DNA of 64,000 nucleotides from Flavobacteriales bacterium (GTDB taxonomy: Bacteria; Bacteroidota; Bacteroidia; UBA10329). The notes beneath the pieces were generated by a model. That model was given only the letters and a program-made list of their open reading frames with translations, was not told where the DNA came from and made no database searches. The first letter of the stretch is position 1. Each line of letters opens with the position of its first letter. This document shows, one piece after another, positions 27,372 through 35,567 of this stretch. The translations under genes were made by a program, and so were the position numbers. The stretch covers positions 49,784-113,783 of the forward strand of contig WGMW01000007.1 in assembly GCA_016124845.1 (NCBI GenBank), in the 5' to 3' direction.

Positions 27372-29150
27372 GTGCTCGTATCAAGTATTCAGGAAGTTCT
27401 AAAGGAACTCTACGGACAGGAAGTTGCAGAAGAACAGATTCAGCTTCAGAAAACCCGAAAGGATTTTGAAGGTGATGTAACGCTGGTGGTGTTTCCGCTG
27501 CTGCGCGTTTCCAAAAGATCTCCCGAACAGACGGGCAAAGACATCGGCAATGCGCTCGTGGCCAAGGTTGATTACGTGGCAGGGTTCAACGTGGTGAAGG
27601 GTTTTCTCAACCTTTCGTTTTCTGCCAGTTATTGGGTTTCGCAATTGGCGGATATCGTCAAAACAGAGAATTACGGCTTCCGCCAGAAGGGTGCGCACAG
27701 CCGCAACGTCATGGTCGAGTATTCATCGCCCAACACCAATAAGCCGCTGCACTTGGGTCACATCCGAAATAACCTGCTCGGTTATTCGGTTTCCGAGATT
27801 TTGAAAGCCAACGGCCACGAGGTACAGAAGGTGCAGGTGATCAACGATCGCGGTATCCATATCTGCAAAAGCATGTTGGCGTGGCAGAAGTTCGGTAATG
27901 GCGAAACACCACAGTCATCGGGCCTCAAAGGCGATAAGTTGGTCGGTAAGTATTACGTGGAGTTCGATAAGCATTACAAGGCAGAGGTTGCGCAGCTGGT
28001 AGAGGCAGGGAAGACCAAGGAAGAGGCCGAGGCCGAAGCACCTATAATAATAGAGGCGCGCGAAATGCTCCTGAAATGGGAAGCAAATGATGCCGAGGTG
28101 CGCCAGCTTTGGGAGAAGATGAACGGCTGGGTGTATGATGGTTTCGATGAGACTTACAACCGCCTGGGCGTTGACTTCGACAAGCTCTATTACGAAAGCA
28201 ACACCTATTTAATAGGTAAGGAGCTGGTGGAGCGTGGCGTGGAAAGTGGCGTTTTCCAGAAGCGGGAAGATGGTTCCATCTGGTGCGACCTTACCGAAGA
28301 TGGCCTCGACCAAAAACTGCTACTGCGAAAAGATGGAACGGCTGTTTACATGACACAGGACCTCGGCACGGCCAAACTGCGTTATGATGATTGGCCTGCA
28401 CTCAATCAACTCATATATACGGTAGGCAACGAGCAGGATTATCACTTCAAGGTGCTCTTCCTAATTCTCGGTAAGCTCGGTTTCGATTGGGCTCAGAACT
28501 GCTACCACTTATCTTATGGTATGGTCGATCTTCCTTCGGGAAAGATGAAATCCCGCGAAGGAACCGTAGTGGATGCCGATGACCTGATGGACGAGATGGT
28601 GGCCACCGCCAAAGCGCAGACCGAGGAAAAAGGCAAGCTCGAAGGCATGACCAACGAAGAAGCCGAAGAGCTTTTCTCAGTGCTTGGTCTGGGTGCCCTC
28701 AAGTACTTCATGCTGAAGGTGGATCCGAAGAAGCGTATGCTTTTCAATCCTGCCGAAAGTATTGACATGCAGGGCAACACGGGGCCGTTCATTCAGTACA
28801 CGCATGCCCGTATCAAGTCTGTTCTGAGAAAAGCACAGGAAGCTGGCGCGCGTTTGCAACGCGTGCCTGACTTGGCAGATATAAATGAGCATGAACGTTC
28901 ATTGATACGTTTGCTGAGCCAATATCCAGAGGTGATCATTCAGGCGGGAGACGAGTACAGTCCAGCGGTGATCGCCAATTACACGTATGAACTCGCCAAG
29001 GAATACAACACGTTCTATCACGAATGTCCAATTCTCATTGAGGAGGATGTGAAGGTGAAGGAACTACGCTTGGCCATTTCGGCCATGACGGCCGATGTCA
29101 TTGCTTCGGCCATGAAATTGTTGGGCGTTCAGGTGCCCGAAAGAATGTAA
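27372..29150 (+). CDS. argS: Arginyl-tRNA synthetase
   Basis: ArgS charges tRNA-Arg with arginine in the cytoplasm. The 592-residue protein starts at GTG 27372. The N-terminal Add1 domain spans about 1-95. The catalytic core has the HIGH-like HLGHIRN in YSSPNTNKPLHLGHIRNN and the KMSKS-equivalent GKMKSREGTVV. The C-terminal DALR anticodon-binding domain contains QYTHARIKSVLRKA and ends GVQVPERM. It is full length with no unusual features. It sits between two copies of the same palindromic repeat and next to arginine-degrading genes. A TAACTTCG box at 27348-27355, one mismatch from TAnnTTTG, may be its -7 element. Confidence 0.97.
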   Translation: MLVSSIQEVLKELYGQEVAEEQIQLQKTRKDFEGDVTLVVFPLLRVSKRSPEQTGKDIGNALVAKVDYVAGFNVVKGFLNLSFSASYWVSQLADIVKTENYGFRQKGAHSRNVMVEYSSPNTNKPLHLGHIRNNLLGYSVSEILKANGHEVQKVQVINDRGIHICKSMLAWQKFGNGETPQSSGLKGDKLVGKYYVEFDKHYKAEVAQLVEAGKTKEEAEAEAPIIIEAREMLLKWEANDAEVRQLWEKMNGWVYDGFDETYNRLGVDFDKLYYESNTYLIGKELVERGVESGVFQKREDGSIWCDLTEDGLDQKLLLRKDGTAVYMTQDLGTAKLRYDDWPALNQLIYTVGNEQDYHFKVLFLILGKLGFDWAQNCYHLSYGMVDLPSGKMKSREGTVVDADDLMDEMVATAKAQTEEKGKLEGMTNEEAEELFSVLGLGALKYFMLKVDPKKRMLFNPAESIDMQGNTGPFIQYTHARIKSVLRKAQEAGARLQRVPDLADINEHERSLIRLLSQYPEVIIQAGDEYSPAVIANYTYELAKEYNTFYHECPILIEEDVKVKELRLAISAMTADVIASAMKLLGVQVPERM

Positions 29151-29176
29151 GGTTGTTCAACTATCTAAATGATATG

Positions 29177-29263
29177 GCCACAAAGACACAGAAAGCACAG
29201 AGGTTTTCACAGAGAAAAATCAATTTAATCTAAGAAATCTGTGAAAATCGGTGCATCTGTGGC
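29177..29263. repeat. Dispersed palindromic intergenic repeat, copy 2
   Basis: This copy starts GCCACAAAGACACAGA and ends with a sequence finishing GCATCTGTGGC. It shares the internal blocks GCACAGAGGTTTTC and AAATCTGTGAAAATC with copy 1 in the same orientation. The two copies bracket argS. Confidence 0.78.
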
Positions 29264-29311
29264 TAAGAAATGTTCTTCTTGTTTCGAATATCATTCAGAG
29301 AAGAAGGAAGA

Positions 29312-29342
29312 TTGACAAACGCATTCGGTAACATTACCTTTG
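29312..29342 (+). promoter_or_regulatory. Bacteroidota-type promoter for ffh
   Basis: TACCTTTG at 29335-29342 matches TAnnTTTG, and TTG at 29312-29314 lies exactly 20 bp upstream, the same spacing as in the guaA promoter. The ffh ATG follows 22 bp after the -7 box. Confidence 0.6.
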
Positions 29343-29364
29343 CACGCTTAAACCGAAAGAGCAC

Positions 29365-30699
29365 ATGTTCGAGAACTTAACGGAGAAATTTGACAAGGCG
29401 TTTCAGACGCTGAAAGGTGAGGGAAAGATCACGGAGATCAACGTGGCCGAAACCATGAAAGAGGTAAGGCGTGCGCTGCTCGATGCGGACGTCAACTACA
29501 AGATCGCGAAGGATTTCACGGACACCGTTAAGCAAAAGGCACTCGGACAGGACGTACTGACGGCCGTCAAGCCAGGTCAGTTGATGGTGAAGATCACCAA
29601 GGATGAGCTGACCACGCTGATGGGCGGCTCAACCGTGGAGGTGAATCTTGATGGTAAACCTGCGGTCATTCTGATTGCAGGTCTGCAAGGTTCGGGTAAA
29701 ACCACTTTCTCCGGTAAACTCGCCAAATTCCTGAAGTCGAAAAAGCAGAAGAACCCATTGTTGGTGGCGTGTGACGTTTATCGTCCTGCGGCCATCGATC
29801 AGCTGACTGTTCTTGCGGAGCAGGTCGGTGCAAAGATCTATAAGGAAGAAGGCAACAAGAATCCGGTTGAGATTGCTCAGAACGCTATTAACTACGCCAA
29901 GACGAACGGCCATAACGTGGTGATCGTGGATACCGCGGGGCGTTTGGCGGTGGATGAGGAAATGATGAACGAGATCGATCGCGTTCACAAGGCCATCAAA
30001 CCGCAGGAAACACTTTTCGTGGTCGATTCCATGACAGGACAAGATGCGGTGAACACCGCCAAAGCCTTCAACGACCGTTTGGATTTTGATGGAGTTGTCC
30101 TGACTAAACTTGATGGTGACACGCGCGGTGGTGCGGCTCTTTCCATCCGTTCGGTGGTCAACAAACCTATCAAATTTGTCGGTATCGGTGAGAAACTCGA
30201 AGCCCTCGACATTTTCCACCCAGACCGTATGGCCGACCGTATCCTCGGTATGGGTGACGTGGTTTCACTTGTGGAGCGTGCACAGGAGCAGTTCGATGAG
30301 GAACAGGCTCGCAGACTTCAGAAGAAGATCGCCAAGAACACCTTTGATTTCAATGACTTCTTGGAGCAGATCAATCAGATCAAGAAGATGGGCAACGTCA
30401 AAGATCTGATGGGCATGATCCCAGGAATGGGTAAGGCTATGAAAGATGTTGATATTGATGACGATGCGTTCAAGCAAGTTGAAGCGATCATTGGTTCCAT
30501 GACACCACTGGAGCGAGAAAATCCCGCCCTTATCAACGGTTCAAGGAGAAAACGAATTGCCGATGGTAGTGGAAACACCATCCAAGATGTGAACCGCCTG
30601 TTGAAACAATTTGAGGAAAGCCGAAAGATGATGCGCATGTTCTCCAACAAAGGAGCCATGAAAAATATGATGCGAAATTCCCCATTTGGAAATCGTTGA
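29365..30699 (+). CDS. ffh: Signal recognition particle protein Ffh (SRP54)
   Basis: Ffh binds signal sequences on ribosomes and delivers them to FtsY at the membrane. The 444-residue protein has the N domain (MFENLTEKFDKAFQTLKGEG), the GTPase G domain with P-loop GLQGSGKTT, DTAGR, TKLDGDTRGGAALS and GIGEKLEALDIFHP, then the methionine-rich M domain (FDFNDFLEQINQIKKMGNVKDLMGMIPGM to the end). This is the standard size and order. It has its own strong promoter and probably a weak terminator downstream. The 4.5S RNA gene is not in this window. Confidence 0.98.
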   Translation: MFENLTEKFDKAFQTLKGEGKITEINVAETMKEVRRALLDADVNYKIAKDFTDTVKQKALGQDVLTAVKPGQLMVKITKDELTTLMGGSTVEVNLDGKPAVILIAGLQGSGKTTFSGKLAKFLKSKKQKNPLLVACDVYRPAAIDQLTVLAEQVGAKIYKEEGNKNPVEIAQNAINYAKTNGHNVVIVDTAGRLAVDEEMMNEIDRVHKAIKPQETLFVVDSMTGQDAVNTAKAFNDRLDFDGVVLTKLDGDTRGGAALSIRSVVNKPIKFVGIGEKLEALDIFHPDRMADRILGMGDVVSLVERAQEQFDEEQARRLQKKIAKNTFDFNDFLEQINQIKKMGNVKDLMGMIPGMGKAMKDVDIDDDAFKQVEAIIGSMTPLERENPALINGSRRKRIADGSGNTIQDVNRLLKQFEESRKMMRMFSNKGAMKNMMRNSPFGNR

Positions 30700-30726
30700 T
30701 GTTTTGTTGAAATTGCTTGTCGAAAT

Positions 30727-30746
30727 GGATGGAATTCATCCTTTTT
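30727..30746 (+). terminator. Weak intrinsic terminator after ffh
   Basis: A 5-bp stem GGATG/CATCC (30727-30731 and 30737-30741) with a 5-nt loop is followed by five T. A second small hairpin, TTTATC/GATAAA, lies at 30755-30770. The stems are short, so termination may be partial. Confidence 0.4.
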
Positions 30747-30835
30747 CAGTGCATTTTATCGACAGATAAAAATTTTGCGTGAAACACGTAGGAAATGAAC
30801 ATTTAATGTTATAAACTTGTATAGACATTTGAAAC

Positions 30836-31741
30836 GTGCTACTGGACGGGAAGAAAATATCGGATGAAGTAAAGGCTGAATTGGCCGAAGCTGTGAAGGA
30901 GATGACGGGTCAAGGTCTTCGCGCTCCTCATTTGGCGGCTATCTTGGTTGGGAATGATGGCGCAAGCGAGACATACGTAGCAAGTAAAGTAAAGGCTTGT
31001 AAAGCGCTCGGTTTCGGTTCAACGCTCGTTCGTTTGCCTGCAGATGTTTCGGAAGAGCGGTTGATGGAGGAGATAGATTCCCTCAATAAGAATGAAGATA
31101 TCGATGGATTCATTGTGCAACTTCCGCTTCCCAAGCATATTGATGAACAGAAGGTGATTGAAAGCGTACTTCCTGAGAAGGACGTAGATGGCTTTCATCC
31201 TGTGAACGTGGGGAAAATGGTCTTGGGGCTTCCATCGTTCGTTTCCGCCACCCCGAAAGGAATTATGGAAATGCTGAAGCGTTACAATATTGAAACAAGC
31301 GGAAAGCATTGCGTGGTGCTTGGGCGAAGCAATATTGTAGGAACTCCCATGGCAAATCTGCTAAGCAGGAACAGCAGTCCGGGAAATTGTACCGTTACAT
31401 TATGTCATAGTAGGACGAAGAATATCAGCGAATTCACCAAGGCGGCCGACATCCTTATTGTAGCATTGGGTAAGGCGGAATTCGTTACAGCCGATATGGT
31501 GAAAGAGGGAGCAGTAGTTGTTGATGTCGGCATCACAAGAGTTGAGGATTCGGACAATCCGAAAGGTTATGTCATAAAAGGAGATGTGGCTTTTGATGAA
31601 GTTCAGAAAAAAGCTTCCTATATTACACCCGTGCCAGGAGGGGTTGGACGTATGACCATTGCAGCGTTATTGCAGAATACGCTGCAAGCAAGAAAAAACA
31701 GAATCAAACCCAATAAATACCAATATCATGTCAACAGTTAA
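30836..31741 (+). CDS. folD: Bifunctional methylene-THF dehydrogenase / methenyl-THF cyclohydrolase
   Basis: FolD interconverts 5,10-methylene- and 10-formyl-tetrahydrofolate with NADP, supplying one-carbon units. The 301-residue protein starts at GTG 30836 ([13 protein letters not shown]). The catalytic tyrosine and lysine are in [10 protein letters not shown], the substrate loop is [11 protein letters not shown], and the Rossmann motif is [13 protein letters not shown]. The C-terminal signature reads [10 protein letters not shown]; most family members have P where this has R. The C-terminus runs on past the family end into a short basic tail ([14 protein letters not shown]). Its last 14 bp overlap the start of the HNH/AP2 gene. 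Confidence 0.95.
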   Translation: MLLDGKKISDEVKAELAEAVKEMTGQGLRAPHLAAILVGNDGASETYVASKVKACKALGFGSTLVRLPADVSEERLMEEIDSLNKNEDIDGFIVQLPLPKHIDEQKVIESVLPEKDVDGFHPVNVGKMVLGLPSFVSATPKGIMEMLKRYNIETSGKHCVVLGRSNIVGTPMANLLSRNSSPGNCTVTLCHSRTKNISEFTKAADILIVALGKAEFVTADMVKEGAVVVDVGITRVEDSDNPKGYVIKGDVAFDEVQKKASYITPVPGGVGRMTIAALLQNTLQARKNRIKPNKYQYHVNS

Positions 31742-32270
31742 AGTCAAACTCAAAAACAGAGAGGACAAGTACGTGGTGCTTGACCAGAAAGTTTACGATG
31801 ACATTCAGGCCAATGAGTACCTGAGTTCAGTCAAATTCCTGGATAACCTGAGAGCCCACTCAAATGGGTACGGAGTGTTCCAACGGTGCATTACCACCAA
31901 AAAGGGTCCGGTTTACGAAACGATCTACTTGCATAAGTACATCGCTGAGAAGTTCATTGAAAAGCCTAAGAGCGAGCGCAAGCTGTTCGTGCGCTTCATT
32001 GATGGTGATGTTCTGAATTGTCAGTTGGAGAACTTGGAGTGGGTGACCATGAACACGCTCAGACGTCAGATGAAGAACTTCAAGAGCAAGTCAGGTTACC
32101 GTGGAGTTACCAAGGAAAAGAACCGTTACCGCGCGGTAATTTATCATGAGCGTAAGGCTTACAATCTTGGATTCTTCGATACTGCTGAGGAAGCTGCAAA
32201 GGCTTACAACAAGAAGTCAATTGAGCTTTTTGGTGAGACCGGAAGTTTGAATACGATCAAGAAAAAGTAG
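31728..32270 (+). CDS. HNH/AP2-domain DNA-binding protein with altered HNH centre
   Basis: This 180-residue protein starts at ATG 31728 ([13 protein letters not shown]), inside the 3' end of folD. Residues 65-107 ([12 protein letters not shown] to [17 protein letters not shown]) follow the HNH_3 pattern of homing endonucleases. The usual central NHIDGD histidine is missing, as the sequence reads VRFIDGD (R89). Residues 121-171 form an AP2-type fold: [38 protein letters not shown]2 domains of bacterial HNH proteins bind DNA, and plant AP2/ERF regulators are thought to descend from them. With the nuclease centre altered, a regulatory or structural DNA-binding role is more likely than homing. 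Composition matches its neighbours. A strong terminator follows 30 bp downstream. The target is unknown. Confidence 0.82.
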   Translation: MSTVKVKLKNREDKYVVLDQKVYDDIQANEYLSSVKFLDNLRAHSNGYGVFQRCITTKKGPVYETIYLHKYIAEKFIEKPKSERKLFVRFIDGDVLNCQLENLEWVTMNTLRRQMKNFKSKSGYRGVTKEKNRYRAVIYHERKAYNLGFFDTAEEAAKAYNKKSIELFGETGSLNTIKKK

Positions 32271-32300
32271 GTCTGAAAAATTCAAACCGAATGAAATGAG

Positions 32301-32333
32301 AAAAGGCATCGATATTCGATGCCTTTTTCTTTT
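32301..32333. terminator. Bidirectional intrinsic terminator between the HNH/AP2 gene and siaB
   Basis: A perfect 12-bp stem (32301-32312 with 32316-32327, left arm AAAAGGCATCGA) closes a 3-nt loop and runs into a T-rich tract. The A-run on the other side lets it work for the converging siaB gene too. Confidence 0.9.
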
Positions 32334-32341
32334 CCGAACGA

Positions 32342-32890
32342 TCAATTGATCGAGTTGATCCGAATATGGAGACTTAAGAAGCTCAGTTGGTCGTCTATCT
32401 TTTGAATATCATATTCCAAACGATTTCCGCTTCGCTTATAAATGTCCAAAAGACCCAATCCCGCACCTCCTTTTTCAGAATATTCCGATTTGCCAAGCGC
32501 GGTGCTGTACACCTCTCGCATATTGCCGTGAACAAAACCGTTCACTTCCTCTACTTTGTCTATAAAGGCCTGAACTTTTCCATTTTCCACTTTATTTCCG
32601 GTGTTGATGAAGAAGTCATTTCCATGCTTTCCTATCAGTAATAAGCTCGCAGACCCATCTTCATCTCTTCCTTCTGCACCATGGTTCACAATATTCTGAA
32701 GACACTCTACCAATATGTTGAACACACGCTTGCGAAGTTTTTTGTCATCGCTGGTCTGCATCAATTTCAGTTCCGTAATGGAGAGCAATTGCTGAACAGT
32801 TGAGTCCGTAATATGATCTCTGTAGGCAAGGATCAGCTCGTTATCGGCCATCATCCTATCAATATCGAAAAACTGCTCTACGCTGCTCAC
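32342..32890 (-). CDS. SiaB-family protein kinase (GHKL ATPase fold)
   Basis: This 182-residue cytoplasmic protein has the GHKL ATPase N-box as LVECLQNIVNHG (about 60-72) and the glycine-rich ATP lid GGAGLGLLDIYKRSG (about 140-155). This matches the SiaB/DUF6272 group, single-domain kinases related to anti-sigma factors of the SpoIIAB type. In Pseudomonas, SiaB phosphorylates SiaC to tune c-di-GMP signalling and aggregation. No SiaC-like partner or phosphatase lies beside it here; it is flanked by a terminator and by divergent queE. It stands alone in the window, so its partner must be encoded elsewhere if the module is intact. Confidence 0.82.
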   Translation of the reverse strand: MSSVEQFFDIDRMMADNELILAYRDHITDSTVQQLLSITELKLMQTSDDKKLRKRVFNILVECLQNIVNHGAEGRDEDGSASLLLIGKHGNDFFINTGNKVENGKVQAFIDKVEEVNGFVHGNMREVYSTALGKSEYSEKGGAGLGLLDIYKRSGNRLEYDIQKIDDQLSFLSLHIRINSIN

Positions 32891-32994
32891 TTCAACAAAT
32901 TCTGAATGTTAATTGCTGTGCTACGCGAAGCACGTAAAAAGGTTCTCGTCCAAGCGAATTTAAATCGCGTTCGCATAATAGATACTTTAGCGGC

Positions 32995-33642
32995 ATGAAA
33001 GTGCTGGAACTGCCGGATGAACAGAAACCAAAGCTCGAAAGCGGACTACTTCTCCCAATCATGGAGGAGTTTTACACGATTCAGGGGGAAGGCTTTCATA
33101 CGGGGAAACCAGCCTATTTCATTCGCATTGGAGGTTGCGATGTAGGCTGCCATTGGTGCGATGTAAAGGAAAGCTGGGACGCTTCCATCCATCCGTTGGT
33201 AGAAGTGGATAAAGTGGTTGCAAATGCTGTAGCGCAGCCATCAAAGGTGGTTGTGGTAACTGGAGGCGAGCCGCTGATGTTCAACCTCTCTTATCTCACC
33301 GAAAAGTTGGCGGAAGAAGGCATTCAGGTGCATGTGGAAACTTCAGGTGCGCATTCATTTTCAGGAAGATTTGATTGGATCTGTCTTTCTCCAAAAAAGA
33401 CGGCTTCACCGCAGGACGAGTATTACCAAAAGGCCCACGAACTGAAGGTGATCGTTTACAATAGGCACGATTTTGAATGGGCTGAACAGCAGGCACAAAA
33501 GGTTTCGAGCGATTGCAAGCTGTATCTTCAACCCGAATGGAGCAGGAGAGAGACCGTTTTGCCCCAGATAATTGACTACGTAATGAGCCGCCCGAAGTGG
33601 AACGTTTCGCTTCAGACACATAAATACATGAACATACCTTGA
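32995..33642 (+). CDS. queE: 7-carboxy-7-deazaguanine synthase (queuosine pathway)
   Basis: QueE is a radical SAM enzyme that turns 6-carboxytetrahydropterin into 7-carboxy-7-deazaguanine, the committed ring contraction on the way to queuosine in tRNA. The 215-residue protein has FYTIQGEGFHTGKPAYFIRIGGC and the [4Fe-4S] cysteines in GGCDVGCHWCD (C-x3-C-x2-C). The SAM-binding VVVTGGEPLM and the C-terminal LYLQPEWSRRE block follow. The start ATG 32995 fits the family. The PorE-like gene begins inside its stop codon (TTGA). A QTMAN-like glycosyltransferase that could act on queuosine lies 14 kb downstream. Confidence 0.93.
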   Translation: MKVLELPDEQKPKLESGLLLPIMEEFYTIQGEGFHTGKPAYFIRIGGCDVGCHWCDVKESWDASIHPLVEVDKVVANAVAQPSKVVVVTGGEPLMFNLSYLTEKLAEEGIQVHVETSGAHSFSGRFDWICLSPKKTASPQDEYYQKAHELKVIVYNRHDFEWAEQQAQKVSSDCKLYLQPEWSRRETVLPQIIDYVMSRPKWNVSLQTHKYMNIP

Positions 33643-35567
33643 GGTCAGTCGCTTACATACTGCTTACACTCATGCTGTTCTCAGCTACAGCCACTTTCGC
33701 GCAGCGCGATTACAGCACAAGTTCCAAGAAGGCCATCAAGAATTTTGAGGAAGGCTTGAGGTATTACAGCGCCAAACGGAATGCCGAGGCCATTGAATAC
33801 ATGATCAAGGCCATCAAGGCCGATGAGAATTTTGTGGAGGCACACACGGTTGCCGGAGATTGCTACTCCGACCTTGGTGATTACCAGAATGCGATCAAAG
33901 AATACCAGAAAGTGGTGGACATCAATCCCGATTTTCTGGTGTCTTCTTTTAAGCAGTTGGCAGATGCGCAGTTCAAGGTTGGAGACTACGAAGATGCCGT
34001 TAAGAACTACAAGACCTTTCTGACCAAAAAAAGGGTGCATCCCAAATTGAAGGAGCAGGCAGAGAAGTACTTGAAAGATGCCGAATTCGGAGCGGTTGCA
34101 AAGAAGAATCCGGTACCATTTGAGCCCAAGAATCTTGGCCCGAACATCAATTCTCCAGATTACGAGTACTTTCCTGTGCTGACTGCGGATGAGCAGACAT
34201 TGGTGTTCACACGCAATAAGCGCAGAGCTGGCGGAATGGACTATCAGGAGGATTTCTATGTTTCGGTGCTGAATGATGGAGAATGGCTTCCTGCAATGAA
34301 CTTGGGCGAGCCGATCAATACGGATGATAATGAAGGTGCGCAGACCATTACAGCCGATGGACAACAGTTGTTCTTTATCGGTTGTAACCGAAAAAGCGGC
34401 ATGGGCAGTTGCGACATTTATCACTCGTTGCGCAAAGGAAGGAATTGGGGCGTTCCAGAAAATCTTGGGGCTCCTGTGAATTCGTCAAAATGGGAAAGCC
34501 AGCCAAGTATTTCGGCCGATGGCAAGACACTTTATTTTGTGAGTAATCGTGCAGGCGGATTGGGCGACATGGATATTTGGGTGACGCATTTGGCACCTAA
34601 TGGTGAATGGACCGTTCCGCGCAATTTGGGTGATGTGATCAACACGCCATTTTCGGAGGAAACGCCTTTTATTCACCCAGATGGTAGGACGCTGTATTTC
34701 ACATCCAACGGCCACGTTGGCATGGGTGAAAAGGACATTTACCTCACTCGAATGGATGACGAAGGGAATTGGTCAACTCCTGTTAACCTCGGTTATCCAA
34801 TAAATACTTGGAACGATGAGCAGGGACTTTTTGTGGCGGCAAGCGGTGAGAACGCCTATTTCAGTTCGGATAGAACTGGAGGTGAAGGCAAATTGGATCT
34901 GTATTCCTTCAAACTTTACGAAGCGGCCCAGCCTACCCGCGTAACTTATGTGAAGGGAAAGGTGAAGGACAAGGTGACGGGAAAGCCGCTTGGTGCCAAG
35001 TTTGAGCTGATCGATCTGGAGAGTTCCAAGGTTGTGGTTGAGTCTTCGTCCGATCCGGTAACGGGTAATTTTCTCGTGACGTTGCCTGTGGATCATGAAT
35101 ATGCCCTGAATGTTTCGCAGGATAAGTACCTCTTTTATTCCGAACATTTTTCGCTTCCAGCGGAGCATGATATGACCAAACCGTATCGCATGGATGTGGA
35201 ATTGCAACCGATAAAGTATGGCGAGAAAGTGGTTTTGAAGAACATCTTCTTCGAAACGGCATCGTACGATCTGCTACCAGAATCGAAGGTTGAGTTGGAT
35301 AAACTGGTCGCTTTTATGGAGAACAATCCGACCATTCATATTGAGATCGGTGGCCACACAGATGATGTGGGTGAGGCATCGGATAATCAGATTCTTTCTG
35401 AGAATCGTTCCAAGTCGGTTAGGCAATATCTGATCGATCATGGAATTGTTGCCGACCGCATTCAATACAAGGGATATGGCGAAGAGCAGCCCGTGGCCAC
35501 CAACGAAACGCCTGAAGGTCGCGCGCAGAACCGGAGAACCGAATTCAAGGTGCTGAGCGGTGAGTAA
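33639..35567 (+). CDS. PorE-like TPR / PD40 propeller / OmpA protein
   Basis: The 642-residue envelope protein has a signal peptide (TTG start; MRSVAYILLTLMLFSATATFAQ). TPR repeats follow at about 25-150 (FVEAHTVAGDCYSDLGDYQNAIKEYQK). A PD40/WD40-like propeller spans about 165-430 with repeated LGEPINTxxxEGxQTITADGQQLFF and SADGKTLYFVSNRxGGxGxxDIW units. A carboxypeptidase-regulatory domain follows (about 440-505), then an OmpA C-terminal domain (FETASYDLLPESKVELDKL to the end) that binds peptidoglycan. This order matches PorE of the T9SS. PorE is a lipoprotein, and no lipobox cysteine is visible here, so a paralogue is equally possible. The metallophosphatase gene starts inside its last codons. 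Confidence 0.88.
   Translation: MRSVAYILLTLMLFSATATFAQRDYSTSSKKAIKNFEEGLRYYSAKRNAEAIEYMIKAIKADENFVEAHTVAGDCYSDLGDYQNAIKEYQKVVDINPDFLVSSFKQLADAQFKVGDYEDAVKNYKTFLTKKRVHPKLKEQAEKYLKDAEFGAVAKKNPVPFEPKNLGPNINSPDYEYFPVLTADEQTLVFTRNKRRAGGMDYQEDFYVSVLNDGEWLPAMNLGEPINTDDNEGAQTITADGQQLFFIGCNRKSGMGSCDIYHSLRKGRNWGVPENLGAPVNSSKWESQPSISADGKTLYFVSNRAGGLGDMDIWVTHLAPNGEWTVPRNLGDVINTPFSEETPFIHPDGRTLYFTSNGHVGMGEKDIYLTRMDDEGNWSTPVNLGYPINTWNDEQGLFVAASGENAYFSSDRTGGEGKLDLYSFKLYEAAQPTRVTYVKGKVKDKVTGKPLGAKFELIDLESSKVVVESSSDPVTGNFLVTLPVDHEYALNVSQDKYLFYSEHFSLPAEHDMTKPYRMDVELQPIKYGEKVVLKNIFFETASYDLLPESKVELDKLVAFMENNPTIHIEIGGHTDDVGEASDNQILSENRSKSVRQYLIDHGIVADRIQYKGYGEEQPVATNETPEGRAQNRRTEFKVLSGE

Noticed and set aside
27082..27384. 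101-codon N-terminal extension of the arginine deiminase frame
   Set aside because: It covers a palindromic intergenic repeat and the divergent promoter of argS; the family start is at 27081.
32918..32933. Small hairpin GTGCT/AGCAC between siaB and queE as a possible regulatory site
   Set aside because: Only 5 bp of stem, with no relation to known operators; expected by chance.
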